The position numbers were made by a program, and so were the translations under genes. Under the pieces are notes generated by a model. It had not been told where the DNA came from, did no database searches, and was given only the letters and a program-made list of their open reading frames with translations. Source: Heterobilharzia americana (taxonomy: Eukaryota; Platyhelminthes; Trematoda; Strigeidida; Schistosomatidae). Taken from it: DNA of 64,000 nucleotides. Positions 13,417 through 25,195 of the stretch are shown piece after piece (position 1 is the stretch's first letter; each line of letters opens with the position of its first letter). Location of the stretch: NCBI GenBank assembly GCA_944470555.2, contig OX104127.1:67851646-67915645 (forward strand), given 5' to 3'.

Positions 13417-13462
13417 AGGACCTGACGAGTCCCAAATAGGACGAGATGTGCATCCTGGATTC
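13417..13462 (+). ncRNA. Degenerate hammerhead ribozyme in PLE 3' region
   Basis: The core CTGACGA (13422-13428) is intact, and stem II is GTCC/GGAC (13429-13432 with 13439-13442). The second conserved block reads GAGA instead of GAAA, so a critical adenine is lost, and stem I pairing is weak. The sequence after it (CTGGATTCCACTGCTAGCCAC) matches the 3' end of the Sm-alpha SINEs in this window. Hammerheads are known in PLE terminal regions. Cleavage activity is unlikely. Confidence 0.75.
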
Positions 13463-14169
13463 CACTGCTAGCCACTGCCCATCATTACTAAACATATGTA
13501 AGAACCTGTTCACAAAATCTTTCTACGATAATTAATCTTTGCTTTAGTTAACTGTCTTAATTACCTGATCAATTATCACCTTCCTGATACTTTGAGATTG
13601 ATAACCTTTCATTGAACAACTCTTACCACTAGATTGGTATGTAATTTTACGTTTGAAAATGCTACATATATTAGTGTAGAGCCATTGATGAGGAACTAAT
13701 TGAAAAGAAATATTTCTTCGCTCACATTGCTTGATTTATCATGTTGTATAACAGAAATTTCTGCCTTACAACTATCAAATTGTTTCTTTGTCATGCTTTG
13801 AATACATGTAGTGTATTTTATTTTTGCTCTGATTGTCGTTGTTTTTAGCAATTGCAATCCGTATATATTTTAATTATGTATTATTTAGAGTTAGAACTAT
13901 TCTGTACCTAAGTTGTTCACATAATCTTATAGTTAACATTTTCTAAGTTTATTCTTTAAAATATTGTTTCAATAAAGTATCGATTTATGTTAGGTAATAA
14001 TAGCACATTGTATTGATACATGTTTGTTTGAGATGATAGAGAATATTTGCAGCTCAAGAGGATAATTTTAATGGCATTGTGTTTTCTAAGCTAGATTGTT
14101 TGATCACTCAGCTTTCATTGTCATTCTAGACAACAAAATCAGCACAAACTTCAGAAAAAGGTTAACAGT

Positions 14170-14640
14170 AGGGTTTTTTCTACAAGTGGCTTGGAAGCTT
14201 GACCTGATGGTTTTGTGTGTGAATGGTTGTTTCTAACAAGTTCTCAACATTGTCTCTGTGTTTCTTTTGTTTGGTTGCCTTGCTGACGTGAACTTTGATC
14301 TTGTAGTTGTTTCTTATTGATTGATAGATCGGGTTGGTGTCAATATATCTGTTGATTACCGACTGACCTGAATATCAAACTTCGAAAAATTCTCCTGCAT
14401 TCTTTGTATTTCCTTTATCCAGGACTGTTACATTTTTGCAGTCGTATTCATATCCAAAGTTGTCTGTATGCATTGATATGAGTGAAGGTATGACGCTTCA
14501 CCGCTAGCTGATGTTCATGTAATCGGATACAAAGAGGATAACCAGTCTGTCCGATGTAGTGTTCTTCTCAGTTTCTGTAGTTTCTTTTGTAGATAATGTT
14601 TGTTTTATCTTCCGTTTTGCCTATGCATCGTTTGGACTGT
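14170..14640 (-). mobile_element. Second Penelope-like element: GIY-YIG nuclease end
   Basis: On the minus strand the bases at about 14565-14500 read HYIGQTGYPLCIRLHEHQLA, a GIY-YIG signature of the C-terminal nuclease of a PLE. Further on (about 14460-14190) come YEYDCKNVTVLDKG, FEV.YSGQSVINRYIDTNPI and a basic tail, in at least three frames. It is much decayed and differs in sequence from the PLE at 12115-13732, so it is another family or an older copy. Confidence 0.75.
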
Positions 14641-14689
14641 ATAACAGAGACTGAAAAGATTTTATGGACCTTTAAGATATTGCAAATTT

Positions 14690-14943
14690 TTGCTACACTT
14701 TTGGAAACGATTAGACATATTCATTCATAGCGGCAAACTGATCGTGTCTTTCGACGTTACAGCTTTATATACCTCAGCTGAACCGAAACTGGCTAAGGAT
14801 ATAGTGACTCTTGTCGATGGTACACATCTCTCGAAATACACACTTTAATGTCCTAGTTCGATAGAATTAATTGATTTGTGGCGTAAAACACTTTCAATTT
14901 AACGCAAAAATCTACAAACAGATAAAAGGAACACTAATGAATT
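14690..14943 (+). mobile_element. Second Penelope-like element: RT fragment, opposite orientation
   Basis: The plus strand reads KLIVSFDVTALYTSAEPKLA (about 14735-14795) and later ELIDLWRKTLS and IYKQIKGT (about 14869-14935). These are PLE reverse transcriptase motif A and the QxxGTPMGS-type block. Stops and shifts break it. The RT half points away from the GIY-YIG half at 14170-14640, so one part of the element is inverted relative to the other. A TA microsatellite follows at 14944-14959. Confidence 0.75.
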
Positions 14944-14959
14944 ATATATATATATATAG

Positions 14960-15519
14960 GTCAGATACCTTGATAGTGAAACTCAACACTACTATTTCTT
15001 ACGTAGTAACTTGGTGTTCATCAGAGGTTATCAGATAGTTTTCAGAAAATTCGCACCCTAAATGTACACATATGGTCGTCATGGTTTGGTCTTTTTTCAG
15101 CATACTCTTGCAAGTTATCCATAACTAATTCTTAGCATTAGTTAAGCAAAACCTGAGTGTTTTACATAGTACGAGATCACTTATGTACTACGATAACATT
15201 TATGAGTTAAGAAGTGAGTGATTTCAAGATGCATCTTCTGACTTATTTAATAAACACGATAAGATTACCCGAAAATACATGCAGGTTGACCTCTGGTACA
15301 ATTATAACTCAATTAATTGATTTCACATACTTTCCCAGTTTTTTGCTTATGTACAGGGCTTTAAATGATATCCCATTGTTTACTATCATTTCATCAGTTT
15401 CTGACAATTGGGATCATATTTCCTACACCTGAGGCTGAACTATTCTTTTATTGAAATAATAGCCCTTATATTTAATGTATAAGAGTTCCATAGAAAGTGA
15501 TCTAACAACATATTGTGCA
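14960..15519. other. No gene recognised
   Basis: 560 bases of AT-rich DNA between the PLE remnant and the next RTE. The 72-codon frame at 15214-15432 has no recognisable motif. Confidence 0.4.
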
Positions 15520-15532
15520 ACTGTCGGATAAT

Positions 15533-17244
15533 TATTATTATTATTTGTCCCTTGGGTTCATAATGGAACATAGGACTTCAGTAGCACGTCTCCAATGCAC
15601 TCTGTTCTATGAAATGTTTTGAACCTGGAACCTGGTTCTCCTCCATATCATCCTCGGACGGCCAACTCGTCGTTTCCCATGTGAGTTCCACTCAACACCC
15701 TGGCATGACAAGTGATGTCCCCAGTCGACCCTCTCAGTAAATGCCCAATCCAATACATCTCCACTTCCTTCCACTGCATATATGTTGAGCGATAGATTCT
15801 CGGTTGGTTCGTTCCCAGAGTTCCTAGTCGCTTATTCTTTCCGACCATCTGATCTTCACTAACGAGCCAGCGTAGGTGGCAGTTGTTGATGAATGTCTGT
15901 GGTTTGTTGGAAATGATTTTCGTAACGCGCCAAGTCTCTCAATCATACAGGGGCACTGACTTGACTGGGTTGGTGTTGAAAATCCGCATCATGTTCACGC
16001 TTTATGCTGGATGCAGAAGATCTCCACACTGGTCTCAGGTTAATGAACGCCTGTCTTGCTGTCCTTCCAATCCTGACTTTGACATCGTTGTCTGTGCCAC
16101 CACCGCCTGCAGTTGAAACGATGCTCCCCTGCCTAGATAGGTGAAAGGGGTTACTTCTTTTAAGTGGTGGTGATTGATGGTGATTGGAGTTTGTTGTTGT
16201 TTGTTGCGTATCTTCATCACCTCTATCTTCTCTACATTCACCTGAGGTGAGTCCCATCTTCGCTGCACTGCCTCTCCTGTCAACTTGTTAGTTTTCGCCT
16301 GTACATCTTCACGTTTGTCCAACAAGACATCAGACACAAGTCATCGGCGAAACCAAAGTCTTCTAGGTTCTTTTTCCCGGTCCAGCCAGCGTATCCCCCA
16401 CTTCTCACAGCTCCCCACTGTTTGTTGCATGATCCAGTCAGTCGACCACAATCAGGAATATCATGTGTGATAGTAGTCAGCCTTGTTTCACTCCTGTCTT
16501 CACTTCAAAGTCGTCACTGAGCTTCCCATTGTGAATTACTTGGCTGGCATGTGGCGTCTTCATATAGTTGTTGAATGAGATTGATAAAGGTTTGTGACAC
16601 TGAAACCGTATTGTTGAAGCAGTTGCCTGGTGAATTACTTCTCGGTCGACGCTGTCGAAGACGTGTTCAGAGTGGATGAAGTTGAGTTGAGGTAGAGATC
16701 GAGTTGACTTTCATTCTATACTCTGTTGTATGGTGATGCGTAGTGTAGCGTTGCAATTTGGTGCACACATGATTTGTACTTCCTGAATCCAGCCAGCCAG
16801 CTAGCCAGTCAGCCAGCCGGTCTTTTCCGGTAGTAGTTTTGAACACAGTGTATCCTCTAGTCTCTCCATGATGATGCGGCTCAATATTTTGCTTTGTTTT
16901 GGTGGGCAGTGGTGGGGCGTGATTCCGCGCCAGTTGTTGCACACACTTAGGTCTCCCTTCCTCTGGAGTTTGACAAGGTAGCCCTTCTTCCAATCAGTTG
17001 GCAGCTACATTCCATTCCTTCCAGACCTTCTGCAATAGTGGTGTGGTGTGTGGTGTGGTGTGAGCATATCCTCTGTTGTCTCTGCGTCTGTTCTCAGTGC
17101 TTCTGGTAGGATTCCATCTGGTCCTGCTGCTTTCACACATTTCAGTGGCTTTATCGCTCTCAGAACTTTGACTTTTGTTGGAGGACTTGTGTTGAGTGGT
17201 AGTTCTGTGGCTGGGCTGCAGGTGGTATTTGTGGACGAAGTGCA

Positions 17245-17275
<31 letters not shown>

Positions 17276-19055
17276 ATGGTGTTGGTGTTGTGGTCGATTC
17301 AGGAGCTTTTTGAAGTGTTCAGACCATGGTTTACTTTGTTTCTCTTCTTCGGTAATTGGATTCCCTCCATCATCTTTTATTGGTTTCATCTGTGTTGATC
17401 TCTTCCCTCACAGATAGATAGTAACCTGATTGTTTGATACAATGTTGTCAGGTCTGTAACTCTCCAACCAGCAGCCTGATGTGCTTCATTTGTCAATGTG
17501 TCATAGAAGTGTCTCTTGTGCTTCCGCGCACACTTCTTCACTTCTTTGTACAATGTAGTGTTTTATAGGTTGTATTCAGTTCCCCTTTTCGTTGTGCATC
17601 CTTGCACTGGTTCATCTTCTGTTTCACCATCCTCATCTCCCTGCTCCATCAGCTTCCATGTGTCCGTCGAGATCCATTCCTTACCTTCTTTCTTCTTCAT
17701 TCCCAATATGGTTATGCAGGTTTCTTCCCACATCTCTTTCAAAGACTTCCATTGTTCTTCCACACAGGTTTCTTCAGGGATGTTGCCCAATATCTCCCGT
17801 TTTGTCTTGATGGCTGATGTGAAGATTCTCTTTGTAGTTTCGTCCTTCAATTGAGTTCAGTTGAGTTCAGTTCCAGTTCTGTGTGTTGAACTTGAACTGT
17901 GGTCTATCACCAACTTGCTTGAATGCTTACAATTTGATTTTGAAGGTTCCTTGCACTAGATAGTGTTCTTTGCCTACATCTGCTCTCCTTCTTGATCTGA
18001 TCTTGTGTCATGTAGGCTGGCTGCGTCTCCACCTTCTTGAGATTGAGATGATGTCGACTTGATTTTTAGTGTGTTCTGGTGTCTGGTGAAATCGATGTCA
18101 CTCGGTTTGTGGATATCCTTGTGCTTGAACACATTGTCTCCAATCACCAAATCGTTGAATGTGCAGAAATCTGTAAACAATTCTCCATTCTCGTTCATCA
18201 GCTGACCGAGTGCTTCTCGACCGATGATGAGTTCTCTTCCACTTCCTGTGTTGTCCGCTCTCAGTTTGGCATTCATGTCACCCAGTCATTAGAATTTTGA
18301 TGTCGCCAAGTGAAGTGAAGTGGTGTTGGGGTCTTGTCGTCCAGTGCTGGTTGCAGTTGTCTGTAGAATTCCTCCTTCTTCTCTTCCCTTCATCTGCATT
18401 ATTTGTAGGTGCGTGGCGTAGCATTGTATGACTGTGACTTTCCATCCTTTTGAGTTGAACCTTGGTGTTATGATGGTGGAGGAGATTGGTTTCCACTGCA
18501 TGAGAGATGGAGGGAGACAGAGAATGTGTGTGCCTTTTGGAGGGGACCTCATGATATCTACTGCAAAACTGAGTGTGCTGTGTTCGTGGTTGTCGTGTCG
18601 TGTTGTCTGTGTGACAATATTGGAGTAGATTATTGACTCCTCTCGAGTTGACAGTTTGGAGAGTGCACTTGCATTCCATCGATTTTCGCAAATTCGTAAC
18701 ACTTGAATGCGATACCTGCTCATCTCGTTTGCAATCTGGACAGTCTTGGTAGGTTCACGCATTGTGTGGACATTCTGTGTCGCCATGTTTACTTTCGGTT
18801 TGATGGAGAGAGATGAAGACACATCGGCCAATTGGCTTCTGGAAGGCTTTCACCAATGGCGTGATTTCACCTCTCCGATAGTAGTGAGGAACAATATTGT
18901 TATTATTTTTTATATTTTGTTTGTGCTTTGAAGTGTGTGTGTAGTGGTTGTATTTGTTTTCCTGGGTAGGGTTGCTAGCCCTGTGCCCAACCTTCCCTCT
19001 TTAGTTGGGTTTAGGACCAGCTAGTAACTAGTGAACTAATTAACCAGGCAGGGTT
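15533..19055 (-). mobile_element. RTE-clade retrotransposon, subfamily A, full length, dead
   Basis: On the minus strand it starts at 19055 (AACCCTGCC) and ends in a TAA-repeat tail (about 15548-15533). Parts in order: endonuclease (18831-18289 and 18276-17974; NVHTM, ICENRWN, MNAKLRADNT), linker (17850-17563; KTKREILGNIPEETCVEEQW), RT start (17389-16994), RT core remnants (16993-16667), C-terminal region (16337-15648; KSGLEGQQDRRSLT, YWIGHLLRGSTGDITC). It is frameshifted in many places, and a GGCT expansion interrupts the RT at 16790-16818. Flanking repeats ACTGTCGGATAAT (15520-15532) and ACTGTCGGACGAT (19056-19068) agree at 11 of 13 bases. It is nearly identical over long stretches to the copy at 44644-48209 but has its own duplication, so it is a separate insertion. 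Confidence 0.92.
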
Positions 19056-21064
19056 ACTGTCGGACGATAGCGGATGACAATTCGTATAACCAATATCCTC
19101 TACGCTGTTGACGTTTCGCTCTTTCGATTGGTCGATGAATTATTTTTCGATTCGTTCCTAACTGGTCTTTCCCCGACTGAATGCTATTCCTATCCACCGT
19201 ATACCATACATATATGTGAGATCATATCTATTTATAAGGTATGCTATCCCCTGAGGATGTAATCAACCAATACAAAATTCACAACAAACTTGAAGCAGAC
19301 AGTTGACAGTGAAAGTTTGAAAGTACAAAGTGATTTCTCCAGTTTTCTCTGATGTATGTCAAAAATATAACGTTGATGAGGTTGTATAATGCAATCGCTT
19401 GCATTTTGAAAAACGTGATCATAAACGGTTTAGAATTTAATGCACAAAAAAATGTCTTAGTTCGATGAAAAAACAGGAGAGTATGCATGAAAATAGGATT
19501 AAATAAACAAGGATAAATAATTTATGAAATAATAGCTTGTTAAATTTCTGTTCATGTTAGGGAACAAATGGGGTAAGAGAATTTGTTAAAACTATGGCAG
19601 ATTATAGAGAGGGTGGGAAAGCTGCAGTACAAAGTTTGAAAATTAGGTTATATGGAGTAGGATGCTGAGGAACTTGTAAATCCGGATCTTGATCACTACA
19701 GCTGTAGCGAAAACATCAGGGTTTTTCGAAACATAACTGAGGTTATCTATTTCTCGTTGCCACCACTTCTGTAGTTTAACGGATTCGGAGCCGGGTGAGT
19801 TTTTTCAGACTGGTGGGAATCTGTTAAATAATAAAGAATGAGTTATTCAAATCTGCCATACGGTTTTTTTGAACTAAGTGCACTAATTTAAAGCTGTTGA
19901 AGGTTGTAACCACATATTTGCTGAACCACGCTGGGATGTGTTCGTGAACACGGAAAATGAAATTCCTACAGCAGTGACCAACTTAACTGGCTCCATAGAA
20001 ATAGTCGAACTGATAAACTCAATAGGAAGTGGTCAGTCTTGGTGATTCATCTTCCGTTCACCATCGAGCGTGCGGAAAACGTTATTTGTGATTTGCCAGC
20101 ATTAGAAGTACTCTGAACTGATATGTATCATCTGTAAATTAATATCTCTTTGAGTAGGTCACCACCTCTAAATTGTGCCCGAATACATAGGGGTTTTCTG
20201 CTAGCCGATGAAATGTCTTTTATTGGCATTTTCTAAAGAATATGTTTCTTTACGAATTTATCGGATGACCATTAGCATAATATAATAAGAAAATAGAAGC
20301 TATCTGAGATAATACTTGTACTTTTACTACAGGGTGTAAATTCATTAAAGGGTTTGGTTGTCTCAAAAAACCATTTTTGAATAGTTTGTTGCACAAACTG
20401 GACGCTTCCTCCTCAATCGTATTCTCCTTTATTCTATAACTCACAGTCTTTGTCAAATTTCATATGTGTTAAAGGGGGATGAAGCCAAGAAAAAGATTTC
20501 CTTTTTGTTTTCATGATACTCCGAGATTATATTGAATTACACTTTTATAATGATGAAATCGGAATCAGTGCTCTATCTTTTCCAGAACATTCGTAATAAC
20601 CATGGTATGGATGTTTGTAATGGTTATAAAATATCTGTTGCCACCATAGCTCTAAAAAATTGAGAAAAAGGTACCACAAATATGTTTCTCCCTTCAGCAA
20701 TACACAAATAAAAATCAGTATTATGAAGTATTCTGTTAACAGGATTTAGAAATTTATTATTTGTTGAATTCAGTCATTAAGTTTCAGTTAGAAATACTTT
20801 ACTCATTGATCACTAAATATTTTAAGTGGAATAATAGTGAATTCACTTTCTCTACAGCATCTTCATGGTAACACTTGTCGAAGTGATAACTACTAAGAGG
20901 AAAAAGTTTTTTTCAAAAGCTTTTCAAAGTCTGTATGACCTTTCCTAGGTAGATGGATAGTGACATAATTTTAAGTGAATTAGTAGTGATTAGTTTATCT
21001 GTGAATTTTCTGCCTACACGAAATAACGCCAAAGACTGATTTATTACACGTCTCAGCATCCTAA

Positions 21065-21066
<2 letters not shown>

Positions 21067-21117
<51 letters not shown>
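21067..21117. repeat. (TA)n microsatellite
   Basis: About 25 uninterrupted TA units in intergenic or intronic DNA. Confidence 0.97.
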
Positions 21118-21120
<3 letters not shown>

Positions 21121-21129
21121 AGGTATTAT

Positions 21130-21225
21130 TCACCATAAAGTGACATCAGCTGGAGAAGCACAGAAAACCTGGAAGGATTTGACACCCGTTTCATCCTAGT
21201 ATGGAATTGCTCAAGTGCATAAATT
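21130..21225 (-). mobile_element. Hammerhead-SINE 3' remnant
   Basis: Reverse complement matches the 3' half of the SINE at 58787-58960: the hammerhead strand (CATACTAGGATGAAACGGG), the AGG box and the conserved end reading CAGCTGATGTCACTTTATGGTG. The core CTGAGGAG is altered (here TTGAGCAATTCC), so the ribozyme is dead. Confidence 0.6.
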
Positions 21226-21744
21226 TGTAGTTAGATAGATAGGTAAATTCTGAAATGATTTTGTTTTTATTTAGGCAGTTCACATTTTTGGCTGACTCCA
21301 TAAAAACAACTTTATACTGGGCTGAATTACAAAATCAGTCAACCGGATCAATGTACTGTTAGTAAATATTTTCATTTTCCCGTTTTACTGGGCTACAAAG
21401 CTGATTTCGTAATCATCTTAGCACTAGACTAGAGAAAATCTACTTCCACATTAGCAAGTATGTCTGTATTTGTTTATTTACATTATTTATCCACTTAATC
21501 TATTTATAGGTTCTTACTTTGCAATCTTGATGCTTTTTTGTCGAGTCGAAATTTACATTTAAGTATTAGTTTTTTGCTTTTTTGGCGGTGAAAACTATTT
21601 GTCAATATTTTAATTTTATGCATTGTGATTCTTCTATTTCACTAGGCTTCAGGACGTTCATAAAATCGCTAAAGTTCAGGAGATTAATACAGAATTGAGA
21701 GTGAGTTTAAAAAAATAGAAATAATTTGAATCTTTGATTCTTAG

Positions 21745-21758
21745 ATGCTTATTTTCTT
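21745..21758. repeat. Target-site duplication, left, of RTE subfamily C copy
   Basis: ATGCTTATTTTCTT, repeated exactly at 24387-24400. It proves the 5' truncation at 21759 happened during insertion and not later. Confidence 0.85.
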
Positions 21759-24386
21759 ACAAGCACAGGGAGATTCACAAAGAGACATGGATTTGATTTC
21801 ACCTGATGTATACACTAAAAATCAGGTCGACTTCATCTCAATGTGAAGAAACTGGAGACGATGCCTACTGGAAGAAGAGGAGCAGATGTAAGTTAACACC
21901 ACTCACTATCTAGTACAAGGAACATACCTTCAAAATCAAGTTCAAAGCCTCAAAGAAGATGGTGGTAGAATACAGTTCAACTTCAACACCCAGAACACAA
22001 ACTGAACTAAAGGATGAAACTACAAAGGACATCACGTCAGCTATCTGGACAAAATAGAAGACATTGAGCAACAAACATCCTTGAAGAAGAAATCTGTGTA
22101 GAAGAACACTAGAACTCTTTGAGAGAGACATGGCAGGAAACCTGCATAACCATATTACGAAGGAAGAAGAAGCAAGATAAGGAGTGGATCTCCACGGATA
22201 CATGGAAGCTGATAAAGGTGGTGAAGCTGCTGATGGTGAAGCATAAGATGAACCAGTGTGTGCAGTGCAGTGCAGTGTAGTGCAGTGCAGGGATGAACAG
22301 AGAAAAGAGAGACAGAGTACAACCTACAAGGCAATGGACAAAGAAGTGAAGAGGAGTGCACGGAAAGACAAAAGACACCTCCACAACACACTGGCAAGTG
22401 AAGCACAACAGGCTGCTAGTAGCAGAGACCTGAAAACACAATGTCAAATAACCGAAATACTATCTGTTAGGAAGAGATCAAGACAGACGAAACTAATGAA
22501 AGATAGTGAAGGAAACATTGATACGGGAGAGGAGAAACAAAGGAAACGATGAGTTGACCACTTCGAAAAACTCTTGAATCGACAATCATCATCACCATCA
22601 CCTCCACTGCAACTCATCGATAAATACCACGAGCAGCTCAGTCACGGAATTACCAGTGAACATAAGCACTCCGACACAAGCAGAATTGAAGTGCTCAACA
22701 CCATAAAGTGTCTGATATCGGGGAGAGCAGTAGGACGACATGGAATTCCACCAGAAGCACTGAAAACGGACACACAGCACAGACAACAAAGGACACACTC
22801 ACACACCACTACTGCAGAAGGTTTGGAGGGAGGGAAGGAAGGAAGGAAAGGCACCTGACGATCAACTGTAAGAGGGGCCATCTTGTCAAAATTGGAAAGA
22901 AGTGAGACCTGAGCCTTAGTAAGAAGTGGTGTGGATTCATGCTCATATCTCTGTCAGCCCAAACCAAGCGAAATTTCAAACAGTATCATCCTGGAGAGAT
23001 TAAAGGATACACTGGATTCAAAACTACTACTGGAACAGACTGGTTGGCTGGCTGGCTGGTTGGCTGGATTCAGGAAGTACAAATCATGTGCGCACCAAAT
23101 TGCAACGCTACACTACGCATCATCATACAACAGAGTATAAAATGGACAGTCAACTGGATCTTCAAACTCAACTTCATCCACTCTGAAAAGTTCTTGGACA
23201 GCGTCGACCGAGAAGTAATTTGGCAGGCAACTGCTTCAACACTACGCTCTTCACTGTCAGCAACCTTTATCAAACTCATTCAACAGCTATGTGCCATATG
23301 ATGCTACATGCCAGCCAAGTGATTCACAATGGGAAGCTCAGTGACGCCTTTGAAGTGAAGAGAGGAGTAAGACAAAACAAGGTTGCCTACTATCACCGAT
23401 GATCTTCCTGATTGTGGTTGACTGGACTGGATCATGCAACAGGTAACTGTGAGGAGTGAGAAGATGAGCATACACTGGACTGGACGGATGAAGGGACTCC
23501 AGAAGAAGATTTTGATTTTGCTGATGATGATTGACGTCTAATGTCTTGTTGCACAAACTCGAATATCAACATGCAAAAAGCAACATTTTGACAGATGGGA
23601 CAGCGAAGGTGGACGGGACTTCAAGTGAAGGTAGGAAAGACAGAGTTAATGAAGATACCCAATCAACAACGACAACAATCAAGAGGGACCGATCACCATC
23701 AATGGGAGAAACCTAGATGATGTTGTCTCTTTCACGTACCTAGGCAAGGCTGAATCGTTTTAATCACTAGGTGTCACAGGCACGGATAAGGATGTCAAAG
23801 CAGCCAGGATCGGAAAGACAGCAACACAACCCTTCATTCATTCATCTGAAATCAGTGTGGAGATCTACTTCACTGCACTGCACTGCACTCAGCATAAATG
23901 GTGATCAAGATCCGGGCATTCAACACTAATGTCATTTATGTCAGTGCTTCTATGTGATGGTTGAGAGAATTGGTGGAGCGTTACAGCTGTCGTCTACGCT
24001 CACTCTATACTAGACACTGAAGATCAGATAGCCAGAATAATAAAAATGAGCAACAAGGAACTCACTCTGGCCTGACAACGAGCCAACTAAGAACCCATCG
24101 CCCAACAAATATGCAGAAGAAATTGGCGATGGATTGGGCTTACAATGAGGAGACCATTCGAGGACGTTGCGCTCTCTGCCTCAAGTTGAACGGCAGATGG
24201 GAAACGACGAATCGGGCATTCCGAGGAGAGGGTGGCACTGGAGGAGGTGGTGTGAGGAGGAAATGAGAGCTTGCGGGCAGTGGTGGAGCCAGGTTGAAAA
24301 GACTGCAGAGAAGAGAGTGCAATGGCGGCGTGGTAGTGATGCCTCTATGTTCCACTAGGAATCCAAGAGACAAATAATGAATAATA
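21759..24386 (+). mobile_element. RTE-clade retrotransposon, subfamily C, 5'-truncated, dead
   Basis: 2.63 kb bracketed by a perfect 14-bp duplication. It begins inside the endonuclease (CACAAAGAGACATGGATTTG, the stretch that encodes KDIHKATWIS in other copies), then holds the linker (about 22000-22250), the RT start (22256-22858; EVKRSARKDKRHLHNTLASE, ISGRAVGRHGIPPEAL), broken RT core (22931-23560; REVIWQATAST, IHNGKLSDAFEVKRGVRQNK, remnants of FADD) and the C-terminal region up to a CCAAGAGACAAATAATGAATAA tail. Frameshifts are frequent. Expansions of CAGTG (22254-22292), GGAA (22829-22848) and CTGG (23038-23066) are present. Retrotransposition incompetent. Confidence 0.92.
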
Positions 24387-24499
24387 ATGCTTATTTTCTT
24401 GAATACTAACCGATTCTGAAATGTACTTTTGTAATATTTTTCAAAATCAAGGAACTTACAATGTCTCAGCTTCTTTTTTCCTGTGACTATTGATTTCAG

Positions 24500-24740
24500 G
24501 TTGATATTCATCGTGAGCTGACATCAGTCAAAGAATTATTAGAAACCTGAGAGCAGTGGACATGTGCTTCTTACTAGTATGGGACTCCTGAGTAGTACAA
24601 ACTCATGACCCTTCCAGGGATCAAACCTAGTACGTTTAGGTTCCGAAACCCGTACCTTACCATTTAGCCACTTGTTCAGAACCTAATGGTCTATATTTCC
24701 TGCATGGTTCAGTTCACGATATAGAGTGACCTCCATTCAG
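24500..24740 (-). mobile_element. tRNA-like hammerhead SINE, degraded copy
   Basis: Reverse complement of the SINE at 58720-58960. The B-box-like GGTTTGATCCCTGGAAGGG lies at about 24630-24612, a decayed A-box region (GGCTAAATGGTAAGG) at about 24667-24653, then hammerhead remnants CTCAGGAGTCCCATACTAG at about 24590-24572 and the 3' end near 24512. The ribozyme core is CTCAGGAG rather than CTGAGGAG and the GAAA block reads GAAG, so it is inactive. Confidence 0.65.
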
Positions 24741-25089
24741 TGCCGTTGCTGGGTATTGTTGGTTATCCCCCTGAGATCAATAAGTAAATCCCTACAAACC
24801 TCTAAATAGACATGCAATCATGTTTGAACAAATATGCAGATGAATCTTATCCTTTAAAATATATGCATCTGAATGAAATTCTATATGTAATTCGTTTACT
24901 AACTAACCAAGCCTTTTAATGGTTCATAGGGAAATGAATGATTATCTGTTGTTTCTCAAAGCACTGACAACACCTAATTTGTTTCTAATAAGAAATTCGG
25001 GCTTATTAGCCTGCTTATCTGTAATTTCATTTATCAAAATTAAATCTACAGAATAGTATTTTTTTGAGATGAATGAAGATTTTTAATTT

Positions 25090-25195
25090 AGAGGTAGTAT
25101 TCATCACGGACTGACATCAGTTGAGGAACCATTGAAAATCTGGGAGCACTGGACAGTTGTTTCGTCCTAATATGAGATTCCTCAAATAATTGATT
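25090..25195 (-). mobile_element. Hammerhead-SINE 3' fragment
   Basis: On the minus strand: TGAGGAATCTCATATTAGGACGAAACAAC followed by TGTCCAGTGCTCCCAG and the 3' end CTCAACTGATGTCAGTCCGTG. The GAAA block and cleavage region look preserved, but the first core strand is damaged and the tRNA-like half is missing. Confidence 0.6.

Larger units (their letters stand above)
12115..13732 (+). mobile_element. Penelope-like element (PLE), 5'-truncated, dead, with inverted end and ribozyme remnant
   Basis: A retroelement remnant with reverse transcriptase followed by a GIY-YIG endonuclease. The coding match starts abruptly inside the RT at the catalytic box CRYVDDTF (about 12202), continues through FLDVRLTRK and YRKPTSTGQY, shifts frame near 12511 (the better reading then is ELQIIHDLLSSNGYPETFL), meets one stop at 12815-12817, and goes on in the same frame with the nuclease signature NCSCGASYIGRTVRQVRRRI (about 12818-12880). 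A further shift leads to a C-terminal part near 13022-13190. A 35-base segment of the 3' terminus (13694-13728) is present inverted at the left end (12153-12187). A damaged hammerhead motif lies at 13417-13462. A perfect 13-bp duplication flanks the unit. The element cannot encode a working protein. Confidence 0.9.
19069..21744. other. No gene recognised; microsatellite and SINE trace
   Basis: 2.7 kb without recognisable coding sequence. It holds the long (TA)n tract at 21067-21117 and, directly after it, a minus-strand remnant of the hammerhead SINE (21130-21225). The other open frames are short and motif-free. Confidence 0.45.
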
